Shown here: positions 42,321 to 51,323 of the stretch, one piece after another
Position numbering within the stretch: the first letter of the stretch is position 1
Layout of the letters: each line of letters opens with the position of its first letter
Assembly: GCA_951812745.1 (NCBI GenBank)
Contig: OX638327.1
Location: 1,947,501 to 2,011,500 of the forward strand
From: an uncultured Nitrospirales bacterium
GTDB taxonomy: Bacteria; Nitrospirota; Nitrospiria; Nitrospirales; UBA8639
Direction: 5' to 3'
Length of the DNA stretch: 64,000 nt
Notes under the pieces: generated by a model
Seen by the model: only the letters and a program-made list of their open reading frames with translations
Told to the model about the DNA's origin: nothing
Database searches by the model: none
Translations under genes and position numbers: made by a program

Positions 42321-42541
42321 AGAATTGATTCATCGTCTTTGTTCGGGTACGGTCGCGCGGTTCTTCACCACGATGATCTCTGGTGGCGGCGATGGGGGCA
42401 TGGAGCCGAGTGCGGTGAGGGCCGCAGGATTTTCCCCAGCCTCATTGAACGTTTGAGCACGGTGGTTCGCGGTTCCCCATCGGGACGAGCCGACGCGCTT
42501 TTCACCTGTCCGAAGCAAAGTGGTTGGGCTGTGACGGAACC

Positions 42542-43453
42542 TTAATAGGTTTGGCGTTCCACAATGGGTTTAATCTCGACGTCTCCCAGCAATTCCATGC
42601 CGAAGCGAGTCCCTTCACTCATTTCGTTGGCATAGAGTCGGCCTTTCGGCGCATCGATCTCGATCGGTAAGTCCGTGGTGCCGTTGGGGGTGATCGTCAC
42701 GGTATATTCTTTCTGAACCATGGGATGCCAGATCTGGACCTTGTAGGTCCCCGGCGGTATGCCGGCAATAGAATACGAACCGTCTTTCGCACTGAGCGCG
42801 TAGTAGGGGTTTTTGACCGTGAACCCCCAACTTTCCATGTAGGCGTGAAATCCGCATTGCATCACGAACAGGTTGCGCTGTTTCCCCATCTTGATGTGTT
42901 GCGTCAGGACCTTGCCTGCCCGATTTTTGACCGTCTTGCCGGCCAGCAACACTTCCTTGCGCAGTTTTTTGCTCATCGGCAGGGGCACGTTGAAGAGGAC
43001 ACGGGCTCCGAACTTCGACGTTTCATAGCCTTGAATGTCGTGAAACACCGGGTCCATGTTCACGACTTCGATGTCGTGCCTGTCCCGGACAATGGTGATG
43101 TACGGCTCGAATTTGCAGTCGACCGCCGCAATCCGTGGTGGGTCGTAATGGAAGGGTTTCCCCTTGTGGATTTCTTCGATGTAGATGACGACGTTTTTGA
43201 ATCCGCCGTTGGGGCCGATGACAAAGGGTTGCAGGAGACGCCATCCCGTTCCGGTCGAGATGCGGCCGCAATACACGGCGTCCGGTAAGGTGACGAGGTT
43301 GTACCCCTTGGGTTTGGGGACTTTCCCGATCAACTTGACCATCCCCTGCAAGGTTCCCCCATCGGAGACGGGGATTTCTTCATATCCCCAACTCGGGCCG
43401 GCACTCAGTCCAACCGCCAATCCCAAGCCAAGGAGCAATTTCACCGGTTTCAT
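42542..43453 (-). CDS. Exported cupredoxin-like / carboxypeptidase-regulatory-domain protein
   Basis: The 303-residue protein has a signal peptide (KLLLGLGLAVGLSAGPSWG). The middle forms a cupredoxin-like part with NMDPVFHDIQGYE and FVMQCGFHAYMES, whose His, Cys, His and Met are candidates for a type 1 copper site. The C-terminal part (YALSAKDGSYSIAGIPPGTYKVQIWHP) is a transthyretin-like carboxypeptidase-regulatory domain. I know such two-part proteins from nitrifiers and methylotrophs as suspected periplasmic copper or redox proteins. GGGAGG seven bases before ATG 43453 sets the start. Confidence 0.82.
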   Translation of the reverse strand: MKPVKLLLGLGLAVGLSAGPSWGYEEIPVSDGGTLQGMVKLIGKVPKPKGYNLVTLPDAVYCGRISTGTGWRLLQPFVIGPNGGFKNVVIYIEEIHKGKPFHYDPPRIAAVDCKFEPYITIVRDRHDIEVVNMDPVFHDIQGYETSKFGARVLFNVPLPMSKKLRKEVLLAGKTVKNRAGKVLTQHIKMGKQRNLFVMQCGFHAYMESWGFTVKNPYYALSAKDGSYSIAGIPPGTYKVQIWHPMVQKEYTVTITPNGTTDLPIEIDAPKGRLYANEMSEGTRFGMELLGDVEIKPIVERQTY

Positions 43454-43621
43454 AGAGAACCCTCCCATAAAGAAGCCATGCACGTGCCGATGAAAAAAAT
43501 ATATTTTAACATTCACGAAATCAAGATGAAAGAACCGGGTGTCAAGACTATGTGGCCGGATCCGCGGCCCGTGTGACGGGACTCCTTGACCTCTCTGAAG
43601 GAAACCCACTAGACTTAAAAC

Positions 43622-44452
43622 ATGACTTTCAAGACTAGGAGCGTGTGGATGAGAGCGAGTCTCGTTTGGCTTGTGGTGGGATGGGGTCTCCTTTGCTGTG
43701 CATCGGCTTCATTGGCAGGCGCCGACGCACCTGATGCTCCACCGGCGTATCTTGTTCCGGTCCAAATCCCCTATAATGCCCCGCCCGAGGCGGAATTTCC
43801 GGAAGTCGAACAGGCCACGCCTGCCCCGGACGTCCTTTCTGAAAAGGAATTACAGCGGGCGGAAGCCTTGTTGCCGTTATTGGAAGGACGCCAGGAACTG
43901 TACATCATCGCCGAGTTCGTCCACTTGGGAAAACCGGTCGTGCCCGTCCTGGTGAAAGCCCTCAAGATGCCGGGGAGCCGGCTTCGCTATAACGCGATTG
44001 AAACGTTGGAGATTATCAAGGATCCACGAGCCGTGCCGGATTTACTCGACGTGGCCGGGGACGACGAGGAAGTCACGAGGGTGCGGGCTCACGCCCTGCG
44101 CGTGGCGGTGCGGTTGGCGCCCAGGGAGGCGCTGCCGACGCTCCAAACGTTGGTGAAGGATCAGGCGGACAGCATTCGGCAAGCCGTGGCGTTTGAGAGT
44201 CGTCACGTGAGACGTCCGGAATCGGTGTCGCTCCTCATCGAGTTGCTGGCCGATCAGGAGAAATACGTTTCCGTGACGGCCCGCGAATCGCTCTGGCTGT
44301 TGACCCGACGGGTGGGGCCGCCGCATGATTGGCAAGGTTCGACCCATGAACAGCGGGTTGCGTGGGCGAAGGAATGGAAGGCTTGGTGGGACAAGACCCT
44401 CAAGGAGCGCGAGGCTGCGCCGAACAAGCCACAATCCGAACCTGTTTCCTGA
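43622..44452 (+). CDS. Exported HEAT-repeat protein
   Basis: The 276-residue protein has a signal peptide (LVWLVVGWGLLCCASASLAGA) and a Pro-rich linker. About four HEAT-like helical repeats follow, e.g. GKPVVPVLVKALKMPGSRLR, YNAIETLEIIKDPRAVPDLLD and RRPESVSLLIELLADQEKYV. Such scaffolds mediate protein contacts; partners are unknown. It is followed after 63 bases by def. Confidence 0.8.
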   Translation: MTFKTRSVWMRASLVWLVVGWGLLCCASASLAGADAPDAPPAYLVPVQIPYNAPPEAEFPEVEQATPAPDVLSEKELQRAEALLPLLEGRQELYIIAEFVHLGKPVVPVLVKALKMPGSRLRYNAIETLEIIKDPRAVPDLLDVAGDDEEVTRVRAHALRVAVRLAPREALPTLQTLVKDQADSIRQAVAFESRHVRRPESVSLLIELLADQEKYVSVTARESLWLLTRRVGPPHDWQGSTHEQRVAWAKEWKAWWDKTLKEREAAPNKPQSEPVS

Positions 44453-44515
44453 AGACATGATGTTCGAGACTCTGACCGATACGTGGTACTCGTGGTACTA
44501 CCAGGGGAGTACAGC

Positions 44516-45046
44516 ATGGCAACGTTGCCGGTTGCAAAAGTAGGGAATCCCGTCTTACGGAAAATGGCCGGATCGGTTGATCCGGCGGTCGTCCCCACGC
44601 GCGCCTACCAACAATTTATCGACGACATGTTCGAAACGATGGATGCGTACGAGGGGATCGGGTTGGCGGCTCCTCAGGTGTCACGGTCCGAACAACTCAT
44701 CGTGATGCGGTGTGACGGTCAGGATGGGTTCCCCGAGACGGTCCTGATCAATCCCAGGATCGTGTTTTACGGCCCCGTTCAAGCCGAAATGTGGGAAGGC
44801 TGTTTAAGCGTGGACGGGCTGCGCGGGAAAGTGACGCGGCCGTCCTCCATTCGGGTCCAGGCATTGGACCGGGAAGGGCGATCTGTCGATTTCGAGGCGG
44901 CGGGTTTGTTTGCCGTGTGTATCCAACATGAGATGGACCATCTGATCGGAAAACTCTTTTTGGACCGGATGACGGATCTGTCCACGTTGACCCAGTTGAA
45001 AGAATTTGACGCATATTGGAAACAAGAACCCGCGACCGTCATTTGA
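44516..45046 (+). CDS. def: Peptide deformylase
   Basis: The 176-residue metalloenzyme has the three family motifs GIGLAAPQV, EGCLSV and HEMDHL, with the Cys and two His as metal ligands. It removes the formyl group from new proteins. GGGGAG lies six bases before ATG 44516; the longer upstream frame lacks this. Confidence 0.98.
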   Translation: MATLPVAKVGNPVLRKMAGSVDPAVVPTRAYQQFIDDMFETMDAYEGIGLAAPQVSRSEQLIVMRCDGQDGFPETVLINPRIVFYGPVQAEMWEGCLSVDGLRGKVTRPSSIRVQALDREGRSVDFEAAGLFAVCIQHEMDHLIGKLFLDRMTDLSTLTQLKEFDAYWKQEPATVI

Positions 45047-45287
45047 TGATTTATTGCGCTATCGGGCGCATGGCGGCGTTGTGTCCTCGCTCAACCCTCG
45101 CCTATCTCTGTTGATAAGCCTCGGATTTCGCTGCGGGACGGCTTGCCCTGCATCCCGCTATCACAATAAAACTGTCCTTGATGTCCTTAACCGGGGTTCC
45201 TAAGTTCATGGGAGTTCGTTCCCCCTATCACTGGGTCTTGTATCCTCCCACGCGGCCGTATCTGAAATCGTCATGGTGTAAAACACG

Positions 45288-47012
45288 GTGAACGTGCTCC
45301 TTCGCATTCTCGGGTATTTGCGGCCTCACCGTTCCCTTGCCCTGACGACCCTTTCCTTCGCCGCCATGGCAACGGTGTTCGATCTCCTGCCGCCCTGGCT
45401 GCTGAAGGTGATTATCGACGACGTGATCCAGGCGGACCAATTTTCCCTCCTGCCGTGGGTGCTGGGCGGATTGGTGCTGGCCTATGCGTTCAAGAACGTC
45501 GCGAACTCCCTGCGAATCCGGTTCAACAATGTTCTGGAGCAACGCGTCGTGTTCCAACTGCGGCAACAGGTGTTTCACGCGCTCCAGCGGCTCTCGGTCG
45601 GGTTTTACGAGGATCGATCGACCGGAGAAATCATGTCGCGCATCATGAATGATACCGAACACGTCGAGCGTATTTTCATCGATGGGCTGGAGGGCATGTT
45701 GACGGCCTCGTTGACGTTGATCGGCATCACCGTGGTCCTCTTCGTGGTCAATTGGCAATTGGCGCTCCTCGCCCTGGTTCCCATCCCGATTTTGATGGTG
45801 TCCGCGGTGAAGTTTTCCCGCCGGGTCCACGGGTACTACCATGAAATTCGACAGAATACGGCCGGAATGAGCGGCTACCTCCAGGATTCCCTTTCGGGCA
45901 TTCGAGAAACCATGGCCTTCAATCGTCACGCGTTTGAACGGGAACGCTTCGAAGCCAGAAATCGCGAGGTCAGTCGGAGCAATCTCAAAGCCATGTTTCT
46001 GTGGTCCATCTATTCACCGGCGATGATTTTTCTCGGGGCCCTGGGCACGGTCCTCATTTTGTGGGTGGGATCGGTGGAAGTCGCGCAGGGGAACTTGAAA
46101 GTGGGAGAACTCGTGATGTTCGTGTCGTATCTGGCGCTGTTCTACGTTCCGGTGAATCAGATCCATTCCGTCAATCACATGCTCCAGCATGCTCTTGCGT
46201 CGAGTGAACGCATCTTTGAAGTGTTGGATGCCGAACCCGACGTGCAGGATCGCCCCGGGGTGGTGGCTCCTGTCGCCCGGTTTCGCGGAAGCGTGCAGTT
46301 CGCGGCTGTGGACTTTTCCTATAAGCCGGAGATGGAGGTGTTACACGACGTCTCCCTCGGCGTGGAGGCGGGAGAGCGTGTTGCCCTGGTTGGTCCGAGC
46401 GGCGCCGGCAAGAGCACGATCATCAAACTCCTGATGCGGTTTTATGACGTCTCGGGAGGCGTGGTGGCGTTGGACGGCATTGACGTCCGGAACATGCCGT
46501 TGGCGTTTCTGCGATCGCAAATCGGGTTGGTCCAACAGGAACCGTTTCTCTTTAATGGGACCGTGCGAGAAAACATTATTTACGGCGACCTCCAAGCTAC
46601 CGACCACGCCATCGAACAAGTCGCCGTCGCGGCGCGGGCTCATGAGTTCATCATGGAACTCCCGGAACAATACGACACCTGGATCGGGGAACGGGGTGTG
46701 AAATTGTCCGTCGGGCAAAAACAGCGCGTGGCGATCGCCCGGGTGTTGTTGAAAAATCCCCCTATCGTGGTCTTCGACGAAGCCACGTCGAATATCGATA
46801 CGGAGACGGAAGTCAAAATTCGCGAAGCGTTGGCCGTTCTGACTCGCGGCCGCACCACCGTTTTCATTGCGCACCGCCTGACGACCCTGCAACAGGTTGA
46901 CCGCATCATCGTGCTTGAGCAGGGACGGGTGGTCGAAGAGGGCACTCACGCCGAGTTGATGGGCGAAAAAGGGCTGTATGCCGATTTGTATGACGCGCAG
47001 TTTCAGATTTGA
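45288..47012 (+). CDS. ABC exporter, fused membrane and ATPase domains (MsbA-like)
   Basis: The 574-residue half-transporter has six transmembrane helices and then an ATPase domain: Walker A VGPSGAGKST, Q-loop IGLVQQEPFLF, signature LSVGQKQRVAIARVLL, Walker B PIVVFDEATSNID and the H-loop AHRL. The signature LSVGQ is slightly unlike the usual LSGGQ. It works as a dimer to export lipid or drug-like substrates; MsbA-type lipid A flipping is possible but not demonstrated. The start is GTG 45288. The gap 45047-45287 upstream contains nothing I recognise. Confidence 0.92.
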   Translation: MNVLLRILGYLRPHRSLALTTLSFAAMATVFDLLPPWLLKVIIDDVIQADQFSLLPWVLGGLVLAYAFKNVANSLRIRFNNVLEQRVVFQLRQQVFHALQRLSVGFYEDRSTGEIMSRIMNDTEHVERIFIDGLEGMLTASLTLIGITVVLFVVNWQLALLALVPIPILMVSAVKFSRRVHGYYHEIRQNTAGMSGYLQDSLSGIRETMAFNRHAFERERFEARNREVSRSNLKAMFLWSIYSPAMIFLGALGTVLILWVGSVEVAQGNLKVGELVMFVSYLALFYVPVNQIHSVNHMLQHALASSERIFEVLDAEPDVQDRPGVVAPVARFRGSVQFAAVDFSYKPEMEVLHDVSLGVEAGERVALVGPSGAGKSTIIKLLMRFYDVSGGVVALDGIDVRNMPLAFLRSQIGLVQQEPFLFNGTVRENIIYGDLQATDHAIEQVAVAARAHEFIMELPEQYDTWIGERGVKLSVGQKQRVAIARVLLKNPPIVVFDEATSNIDTETEVKIREALAVLTRGRTTVFIAHRLTTLQQVDRIIVLEQGRVVEEGTHAELMGEKGLYADLYDAQFQI

Positions 47013-47180
47013 TTCGTCAACGGGGTGACGGCTCTCGTGCCGTGCCTTTTTCAGGGAGACGAGACACGGGATACGGAGAGGCATATAATGTTATTGACAG
47101 ATTGCATGCTCTTATGATAGGGGATAAAAAATTATCACTTCAGCTAGGTCTTCATACATGATGTTTATATTATAGATCTT

Positions 47181-47217
47181 CCGCAGGAGGCGAAGAGTCT
47201 GTCTGCGGTTTTTTTTA
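47181..47217 (+). terminator. Terminator-like hairpin in the cold-shock gene leader
   Basis: CCGCAG (47181-47186) pairs with CTGCGG (47203-47208), followed by a run of T residues, 56 bases before the csp start. It may end upstream transcription or attenuate csp. The stem is short with a large loop. Confidence 0.5.
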
Positions 47218-47273
47218 GGGCCTTTTGGGGGTAAAACTGTGTTTTTCCCTGGTCCGTGAAAAGGGAGGCGCAC

Positions 47274-47504
47274 GTGAGTGATCGAAAGTCGGGGACAGTC
47301 AAATGGTTTAATGATCGAAAGGGCTTTGGATTCATTCGAGTCGAAGGTGAACAAGACGTCTTTGTGCACTATTCGGCTCTTCAGGGTGAGGGATTTAAAA
47401 CGCTGAAGGAGGGCGAACCGGTGGAATTTGATCTCGTGGAAGGAGCCAAAGGGCCACAGGCGGCTAACGTGGTGAAAACGGCTGCGGCTCAACAGTCAGC
47501 CTAA
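47274..47504 (+). CDS. cspA: Cold-shock domain protein
   Basis: The 76-residue OB-fold protein has [15 protein letters not shown] (RNP1) and DVFVHYSAL (RNP2), and binds single-stranded nucleic acid as an RNA chaperone. AAAAGGGAGG before GTG 47274 decides the start over an upstream GTG at 47256. The leader is long and AT-rich with a terminator-like hairpin, in line with the leader regulation of many csp genes. A strong terminator follows. Confidence 0.95.
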   Translation: MSDRKSGTVKWFNDRKGFGFIRVEGEQDVFVHYSALQGEGFKTLKEGEPVEFDLVEGAKGPQAANVVKTAAAQQSA

Positions 47505-47554
47505 ACCGAACAGTTCCGACACCAGCGAGCCCGACCGGCTTCAGAAACGTGGTG

Positions 47555-47597
47555 AAACCCAAAAGGGGGGCAAACACCTCCCTTTTGGGTTTTTTAT
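47555..47597 (+). terminator. Rho-independent terminator of the cold-shock gene
   Basis: AAACCCAAAAGGG pairs with CCCTTTTGGGTTT around a short G/C/A loop, with T residues on the 3' side. Confidence 0.92.
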
Positions 47598-47635
47598 TGA
47601 GGCAATCCGCTGTGAGGGGTAGGGGGTTCTTCCCG

Positions 47636-47665
47636 TTGACGGGCTTTTTCCGGGAAGCGTATACT
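47636..47665 (+). promoter_or_regulatory. Predicted promoter of the peroxiredoxin gene
   Basis: TTGACG (47636-47641) and TATACT (47660-47665) are 18 bases apart, about 85 bases before the ATG. Confidence 0.65.
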
Positions 47666-47682
47666 ATTTTCTTGTTTTAAAA

Positions 47683-47706
47683 GTAAAAGCGTCGAATCGC
47701 TTTTAC
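47683..47706 (+). promoter_or_regulatory. Perfect hairpin in the peroxiredoxin leader
   Basis: GTAAAAGCG (47683-47691) and CGCTTTTAC (47698-47706) with a TCGAAT loop lie between the predicted promoter and the ribosome-binding site GGAGGG. It could be an operator or a 5' RNA structure. Confidence 0.55.
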
Positions 47707-47748
47707 CGGTAACGACTATCCGATAGCTTTAAGAGGAGGGAAAACATC

Positions 47749-48384
47749 ATGGCACTTCGCTTAGGGGATGAAGCCCCCAATTTCACTGCCGAAACAACAG
47801 CAGGAACGATAAATTTTCATGAATGGCTCGGTGACGGATGGGGTATTTTGTTTTCCCATCCCAAAGATTTTACCCCGGTGTGTACCACGGAACTGGGAAC
47901 CGTGGCGAAAATCACCGAGGATTTTGCAAAGCGCAACGTCAAAGTCCTTGCCGTGAGCGTGGATCCATTGGACTCGCATAAAGGCTGGATCAATGACATC
48001 AATGAAACGCAGCAGTGTACGGTTCAGTATCCGATCATTGCCGATCCCGATCGGCAAGTCGCGAATTTGTACGACATGATTCATCCCAACGCGTTGGACA
48101 ATATGACGGTGCGTTCGGTTTTTGTCGTCGGGCCTGATAAAAAAATTAAATTGACCCTCACCTATCCGGCATCGACTGGAAGGAATTTTGATGAGATTCT
48201 TCGTGTAGTGGACTCGTTGCAACTGACGGCCAAGCATCAGGTGGCTACCCCCGCCAATTGGAAGGACGGGGAAGATTGTATCATTGTCCCTGCGGTGAAG
48301 GATGAGGAAATTCCCGCCAAGTTTCCCAAGGGCCACCGGGCGGTTAAGCCGTATCTTCGGTACACGCCACAGCCTAACAGATAA
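47749..48384 (+). CDS. Peroxiredoxin, 1-Cys (Prx6) type
   Basis: The 211-residue protein has the peroxidatic cysteine in DFTPVCTTELG and the Prx6 arm domain: PNALDNMTVRSVFVVGPDKK, TGRNFDEILRVVDSLQLT and ANWKDGEDCIIVPAV. It reduces hydrogen and organic peroxides in the cytosol. The length and the long C-terminal dimer arm exclude AhpC and Tsa types. GGAGGG precedes ATG 47749. It has its own promoter and terminator. Confidence 0.96.
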   Translation: MALRLGDEAPNFTAETTAGTINFHEWLGDGWGILFSHPKDFTPVCTTELGTVAKITEDFAKRNVKVLAVSVDPLDSHKGWINDINETQQCTVQYPIIADPDRQVANLYDMIHPNALDNMTVRSVFVVGPDKKIKLTLTYPASTGRNFDEILRVVDSLQLTAKHQVATPANWKDGEDCIIVPAVKDEEIPAKFPKGHRAVKPYLRYTPQPNR

Positions 48385-48413
48385 GGCCTTCTCGCAGGCC
48401 TCGTTCATTCCGC

Positions 48414-48457
48414 AAGAGCCGCCCCTTCTCTATAGAGGGGCGGCTCTTTTTTTCTTA
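48414..48457 (+). terminator. Rho-independent terminator of the peroxiredoxin gene
   Basis: AAGAGCCGCCCCT pairs with AGGGGCGGCTCTT around a TCTCTATAG-type loop, followed by a T-rich tail. Confidence 0.95.
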
Positions 48458-48501
48458 GGGTTCCTCGGAGCGGAGGATTCCCGGGCGGGATTCGAGGGAA
48501 G

Positions 48502-48765
48502 CTACGGCTGGTAGGTTTCGAACAAGGAGACCGTCGTCTGAAAGCCGGAGCGACACGCGCGGCAACGAAATTGGACGATGTCTCGCTCCACGCTGACTTC
48601 CGTGACGTGCAGGGCTTCCTGATGGTGGCCGGCACAGGCCTCGAGCTTGGTGCTCGCGTCTTCTTCACTCAACTCCGAATCCCCGATGATGCGAGTAATG
48701 GTTCCAACGGTCAGGCGATGCCGGGATTTGCAGTTCATGCAAAAGATACCGATGGTGTCGGGCAT
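48502..48765 (-). CDS. Hypothetical zinc-ribbon protein (87 aa)
   Basis: Two CxxC pairs (CMNCKSRH near the start and CRACRSGF near the end) should bind zinc. The middle reads RLTVGTITRIIGDSELSEEDASTKLEACAGHHQE. No known family comes to mind. ATG 48765 begins MPDTIGIFCMNC; an in-frame upstream start would add 28 residues without a visible ribosome-binding site. Confidence 0.65.
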   Translation of the reverse strand: MPDTIGIFCMNCKSRHRLTVGTITRIIGDSELSEEDASTKLEACAGHHQEALHVTEVSVERDIVQFRCRACRSGFQTTVSLFETYQP

Positions 48766-48967
48766 GGTGAACAGTTTCACATTCAGCGACAGGGGGTGGA
48801 CGGAAAAGCATTGTTGCAAAAATGCGCCGGATTGAAAAACGTGACCCATGCCGTTATGCCTGTTGTTGACGTTTACTCATCCGGGACCCAGGTGCCGGAA
48901 ACGAGGTCGGATCGGGACAAGCAAGCGTTGGCCGCCCGGATGAGAACTCGTTTGCGTCGTGACGCGG

Positions 48968-49426
48968 TCACAGATCAGTGTCAGCGCATGCTTCCCGCAC
49001 CCAACGTTGGAGGATCTTGGTGGCTTCATCGAACGTGAGGACATAGTGAAAACAGTGCGGTCTGATGCCTGGATCCAGCGGATTGCCGGAGCCGCCGCCG
49101 AGTCCCATCATGGCTGTGACGCTTTCGGTGGCCTGGAACACGCTCCGTCCCAGCTTGTCGACGCCCATGGGGTCGAGTTCATCCTGGGTGAGCGCATAGC
49201 GATAGACCCACCTCGTTTGACCTCTTAACAATGAACTCTTTTTTTTCCACGGTTCCCCGAGTTGTTCAACGACTTCTTCTTGCGTGGCGTTCTTGAGTGC
49301 GCTCTTGAGATATGACTCTCGCGAAGAGCTACAGGCCGGAAGCGACAGGAGAAGGAACAGCACGAGGGGCCAGACCACCCGTGCCGGCATGGGTCGTGAA
49401 TGGATGTTTCGGAAGAAAACACTCAT
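48968..49426 (-). CDS. SmpA/OmlA-like lipoprotein
   Basis: A hydrophobic signal ends in lipobox LPAC followed by SSSRESYLKSALKNATQEEVVEQLGEPWKKKSS, the helix-and-turn pattern of SmpA/BamE-type domains. The mature part ends with CFHYVLTFDEATKILQRWVREAC. A role in outer-membrane assembly is possible by analogy only. It overlaps the upstream membrane-protein gene by four bases. ATG 49390 is an alternative start directly before the signal peptide. Confidence 0.75.
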   Translation of the reverse strand: MSVFFRNIHSRPMPARVVWPLVLFLLLSLPACSSSRESYLKSALKNATQEEVVEQLGEPWKKKSSLLRGQTRWVYRYALTQDELDPMGVDKLGRSVFQATESVTAMMGLGGGSGNPLDPGIRPHCFHYVLTFDEATKILQRWVREACADTDL

Positions 49427-49776
49427 CGGTCCTGGGGATTCCGCGAGGGCATTCTGGACATAATAGTTCGGTAGAATGCATAGACTTGGGCGCATAAGCC
49501 CGTCACGATCAGGGTGAGCGCAATGGGCAACCAAATCGAATCCGGCTGATTCAGGCCTTCGATCCCGAGCAGGAATCCTGCCGCGATCGCAATAATGCCG
49601 ATGACGCGCGCAATGACGATATTGGGTTGGGTCAGGAACGGCACACTCGGGCTCCCATATCCGTGCGCGGTATTCTGCCACAACTCGTATCCAGCGGCAA
49701 CGAGTCGGAAAACGCGTCGCTCGGCCATTCGGTTTGAAACCCATGCCGCCAATCTTTTAAAAAGGGGTTGTGTCAT
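49423..49776 (-). CDS. Small membrane protein of unknown function (117 aa)
   Basis: Two hydrophobic segments, VIARVIGIIAIAAGFLLGI and SIWLPIALTLIVTGLCAQVYAF, follow a basic N-terminal region (MTQPLFKRLAAWVSNRMAERR). It is co-translated with the downstream lipoprotein (ATGA overlap). No family recognised. Confidence 0.7.
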   Translation of the reverse strand: MTQPLFKRLAAWVSNRMAERRVFRLVAAGYELWQNTAHGYGSPSVPFLTQPNIVIARVIGIIAIAAGFLLGIEGLNQPDSIWLPIALTLIVTGLCAQVYAFYRTIMSRMPSRNPQDR

Positions 49777-49844
49777 CCCGGCACCCGTGGGAATGTGTGT
49801 CCGATAACAACGAGTACCTGTGACCGTGAAGATCAGGAGGCTTT

Positions 49845-50951
49845 ATGGCTGAACCGGATTGGGTCGACGTAGGAAGCGTCGATGAACTGCGTACGTCGTC
49901 TCTCCAGCAGGTCACCGCACGTAAAACCAAAATTGCTCTTTCGTATCAGGATGACGAGTTTTGTGCCATTTCCAACGCGTGTAATCACGTCGGTGGACCA
50001 TTGGGCGAGGGCACGTTGGCCGGCGAGTTTGTGGTGTGCCCGTGGCACTACTGGAAATTTCACAGGAAGACCGGGAAAGGGGAGCCTGGATATGAGGAAG
50101 ATCAAGTGCCGTCATTTCAGGTCAAGGTGGAAAATAATCGAGTCTTGATTGACGTGTCCTCTTCAACCAAGCGCCGGCAACAGCCTCATGTTCCTCATCC
50201 GTTGGCTCGTCCCCCTCAAAGGGAAGAGGGACAGATTCGCGTCGTGGGCATTTCCACGACCGTGATGGACCCGGCTCATCCCCGCTACAGCACTTCCGAG
50301 GCATTGCTGAAACATGCGTTAGCGCATGCCCAAGACACCCTTCAGGTGGACACGCAGTGCATTGCATTGCGGGAATTGCAGTTTCGACCGTGCGAAGGGT
50401 TCTATTCGAAGTCCGCTCGCGCCTGCACGTGGCCGTGCTCCATCACGCAAATGGATCCTTCTGATCAACTCGATCGTGTCTATGAAGCGTTCGTGCATTG
50501 GGCTGACGTCATTCTCGTGGCGACGCCGATACGGTGGGGTGCGGCGAGCAGCCTGTATTACAAGATGGTCGAAAGGATGAATTGCATCCAGAATCAGGAG
50601 ACCATTGCCAACAAACATTTATTGAAGAACAAAGTCGCCGCCTTTCTCATCACCGGTGGCCAGGACAACGTGCAGGGCGTGGCCGGTCAATTGCTGGGCT
50701 TCTTTGCCGAAGTGGGGTGTCAGTTTCCACAGTTTCCATTCATTGCCCATTCTCGTGGGTGGAGCGCCGAAGACATGGAAAACAACGTTCGGTACGTGCA
50801 ACGGAGCAAGGCGTTGCGTGAAGGTGCCGAGGCCTTGGTTGGCCGGGCAGTCGACATGGCCAGATTGCTGGTTGCCGGGCACGTCCCCGAACGCCGGCTT
50901 CCACGTGGAGGCCGGAAAGCGCATGAGTTGGACGTGAAGGCGCAGACGTGA
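49845..50951 (+). CDS. Rieske [2Fe-2S] domain fused to an NAD(P)H-dependent FMN reductase-like domain
   Basis: Residues 1-105 form a Rieske ferredoxin: ligands C46 and H48 in CNHVGGPLG, and C65 and H68 in CPWHYWKF. After a basic linker (about 106-129), residues 130-350 form a flavodoxin-like fold, IRVVGISTTVMDP..., with VILVATPIRWGAASSLYYKMVERM and VAAFLITGGQDNVQGVAGQLLGFF, as in NADPH-dependent FMN reductases. Joining the two should allow electron flow between flavin and the iron-sulfur centre within one soluble protein. Pathway unknown. It is followed by two genes spaced or overlapping like an operon. Confidence 0.85.
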   Translation: MAEPDWVDVGSVDELRTSSLQQVTARKTKIALSYQDDEFCAISNACNHVGGPLGEGTLAGEFVVCPWHYWKFHRKTGKGEPGYEEDQVPSFQVKVENNRVLIDVSSSTKRRQQPHVPHPLARPPQREEGQIRVVGISTTVMDPAHPRYSTSEALLKHALAHAQDTLQVDTQCIALRELQFRPCEGFYSKSARACTWPCSITQMDPSDQLDRVYEAFVHWADVILVATPIRWGAASSLYYKMVERMNCIQNQETIANKHLLKNKVAAFLITGGQDNVQGVAGQLLGFFAEVGCQFPQFPFIAHSRGWSAEDMENNVRYVQRSKALREGAEALVGRAVDMARLLVAGHVPERRLPRGGRKAHELDVKAQT

Positions 50952-50981
50952 GTGTCAAAAATATCAGCGAAGGATAGGACA

Positions 50982-51323
50982 ATGGACGGGCATGGAAAGC
51001 TGTTCGAAATCGGCGTGAGTTTCCGATACGCGCAAGAGCATGAATGGGTCGTGCAGGCGATCACGGGGTTTTTGTCGGCCTATTTCATGGAAGATGCCGG
51101 GTTCCGACTGAAGCGGCATCTTCATGAATTGGAAACGGGCATGTACGTGTGGATTTGCGAAGCCCCGGGGGAAAAATTCATACGCCGGTTGTTGAAACGG
51201 CTACAGGTCGATATCCCGCCGTTCGAGGTGTATCAGCGCAATGCAAACTCAGGTGGGCCGACGCGTCACGTCATTGATTTGCCGGCACTTCAGTCCGCGC
51301 CGGAAGAACCGGCTGCCTCTTGA
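50982..51323 (+). CDS. Hypothetical protein (113 aa)
   Basis: The protein has a 6-carboxytetrahydropterin-synthase-like feel in SFRYAQEHEWVVQAI and a later GMYVWICEAPGEKFIRRLLKRLQ, but no family is certain. AAGGATAGG precedes ATG 50982. It ends overlapping the possible TTG start of the next gene, so the two may be coupled. Function unknown. Confidence 0.65.
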   Translation: MDGHGKLFEIGVSFRYAQEHEWVVQAITGFLSAYFMEDAGFRLKRHLHELETGMYVWICEAPGEKFIRRLLKRLQVDIPPFEVYQRNANSGGPTRHVIDLPALQSAPEEPAAS

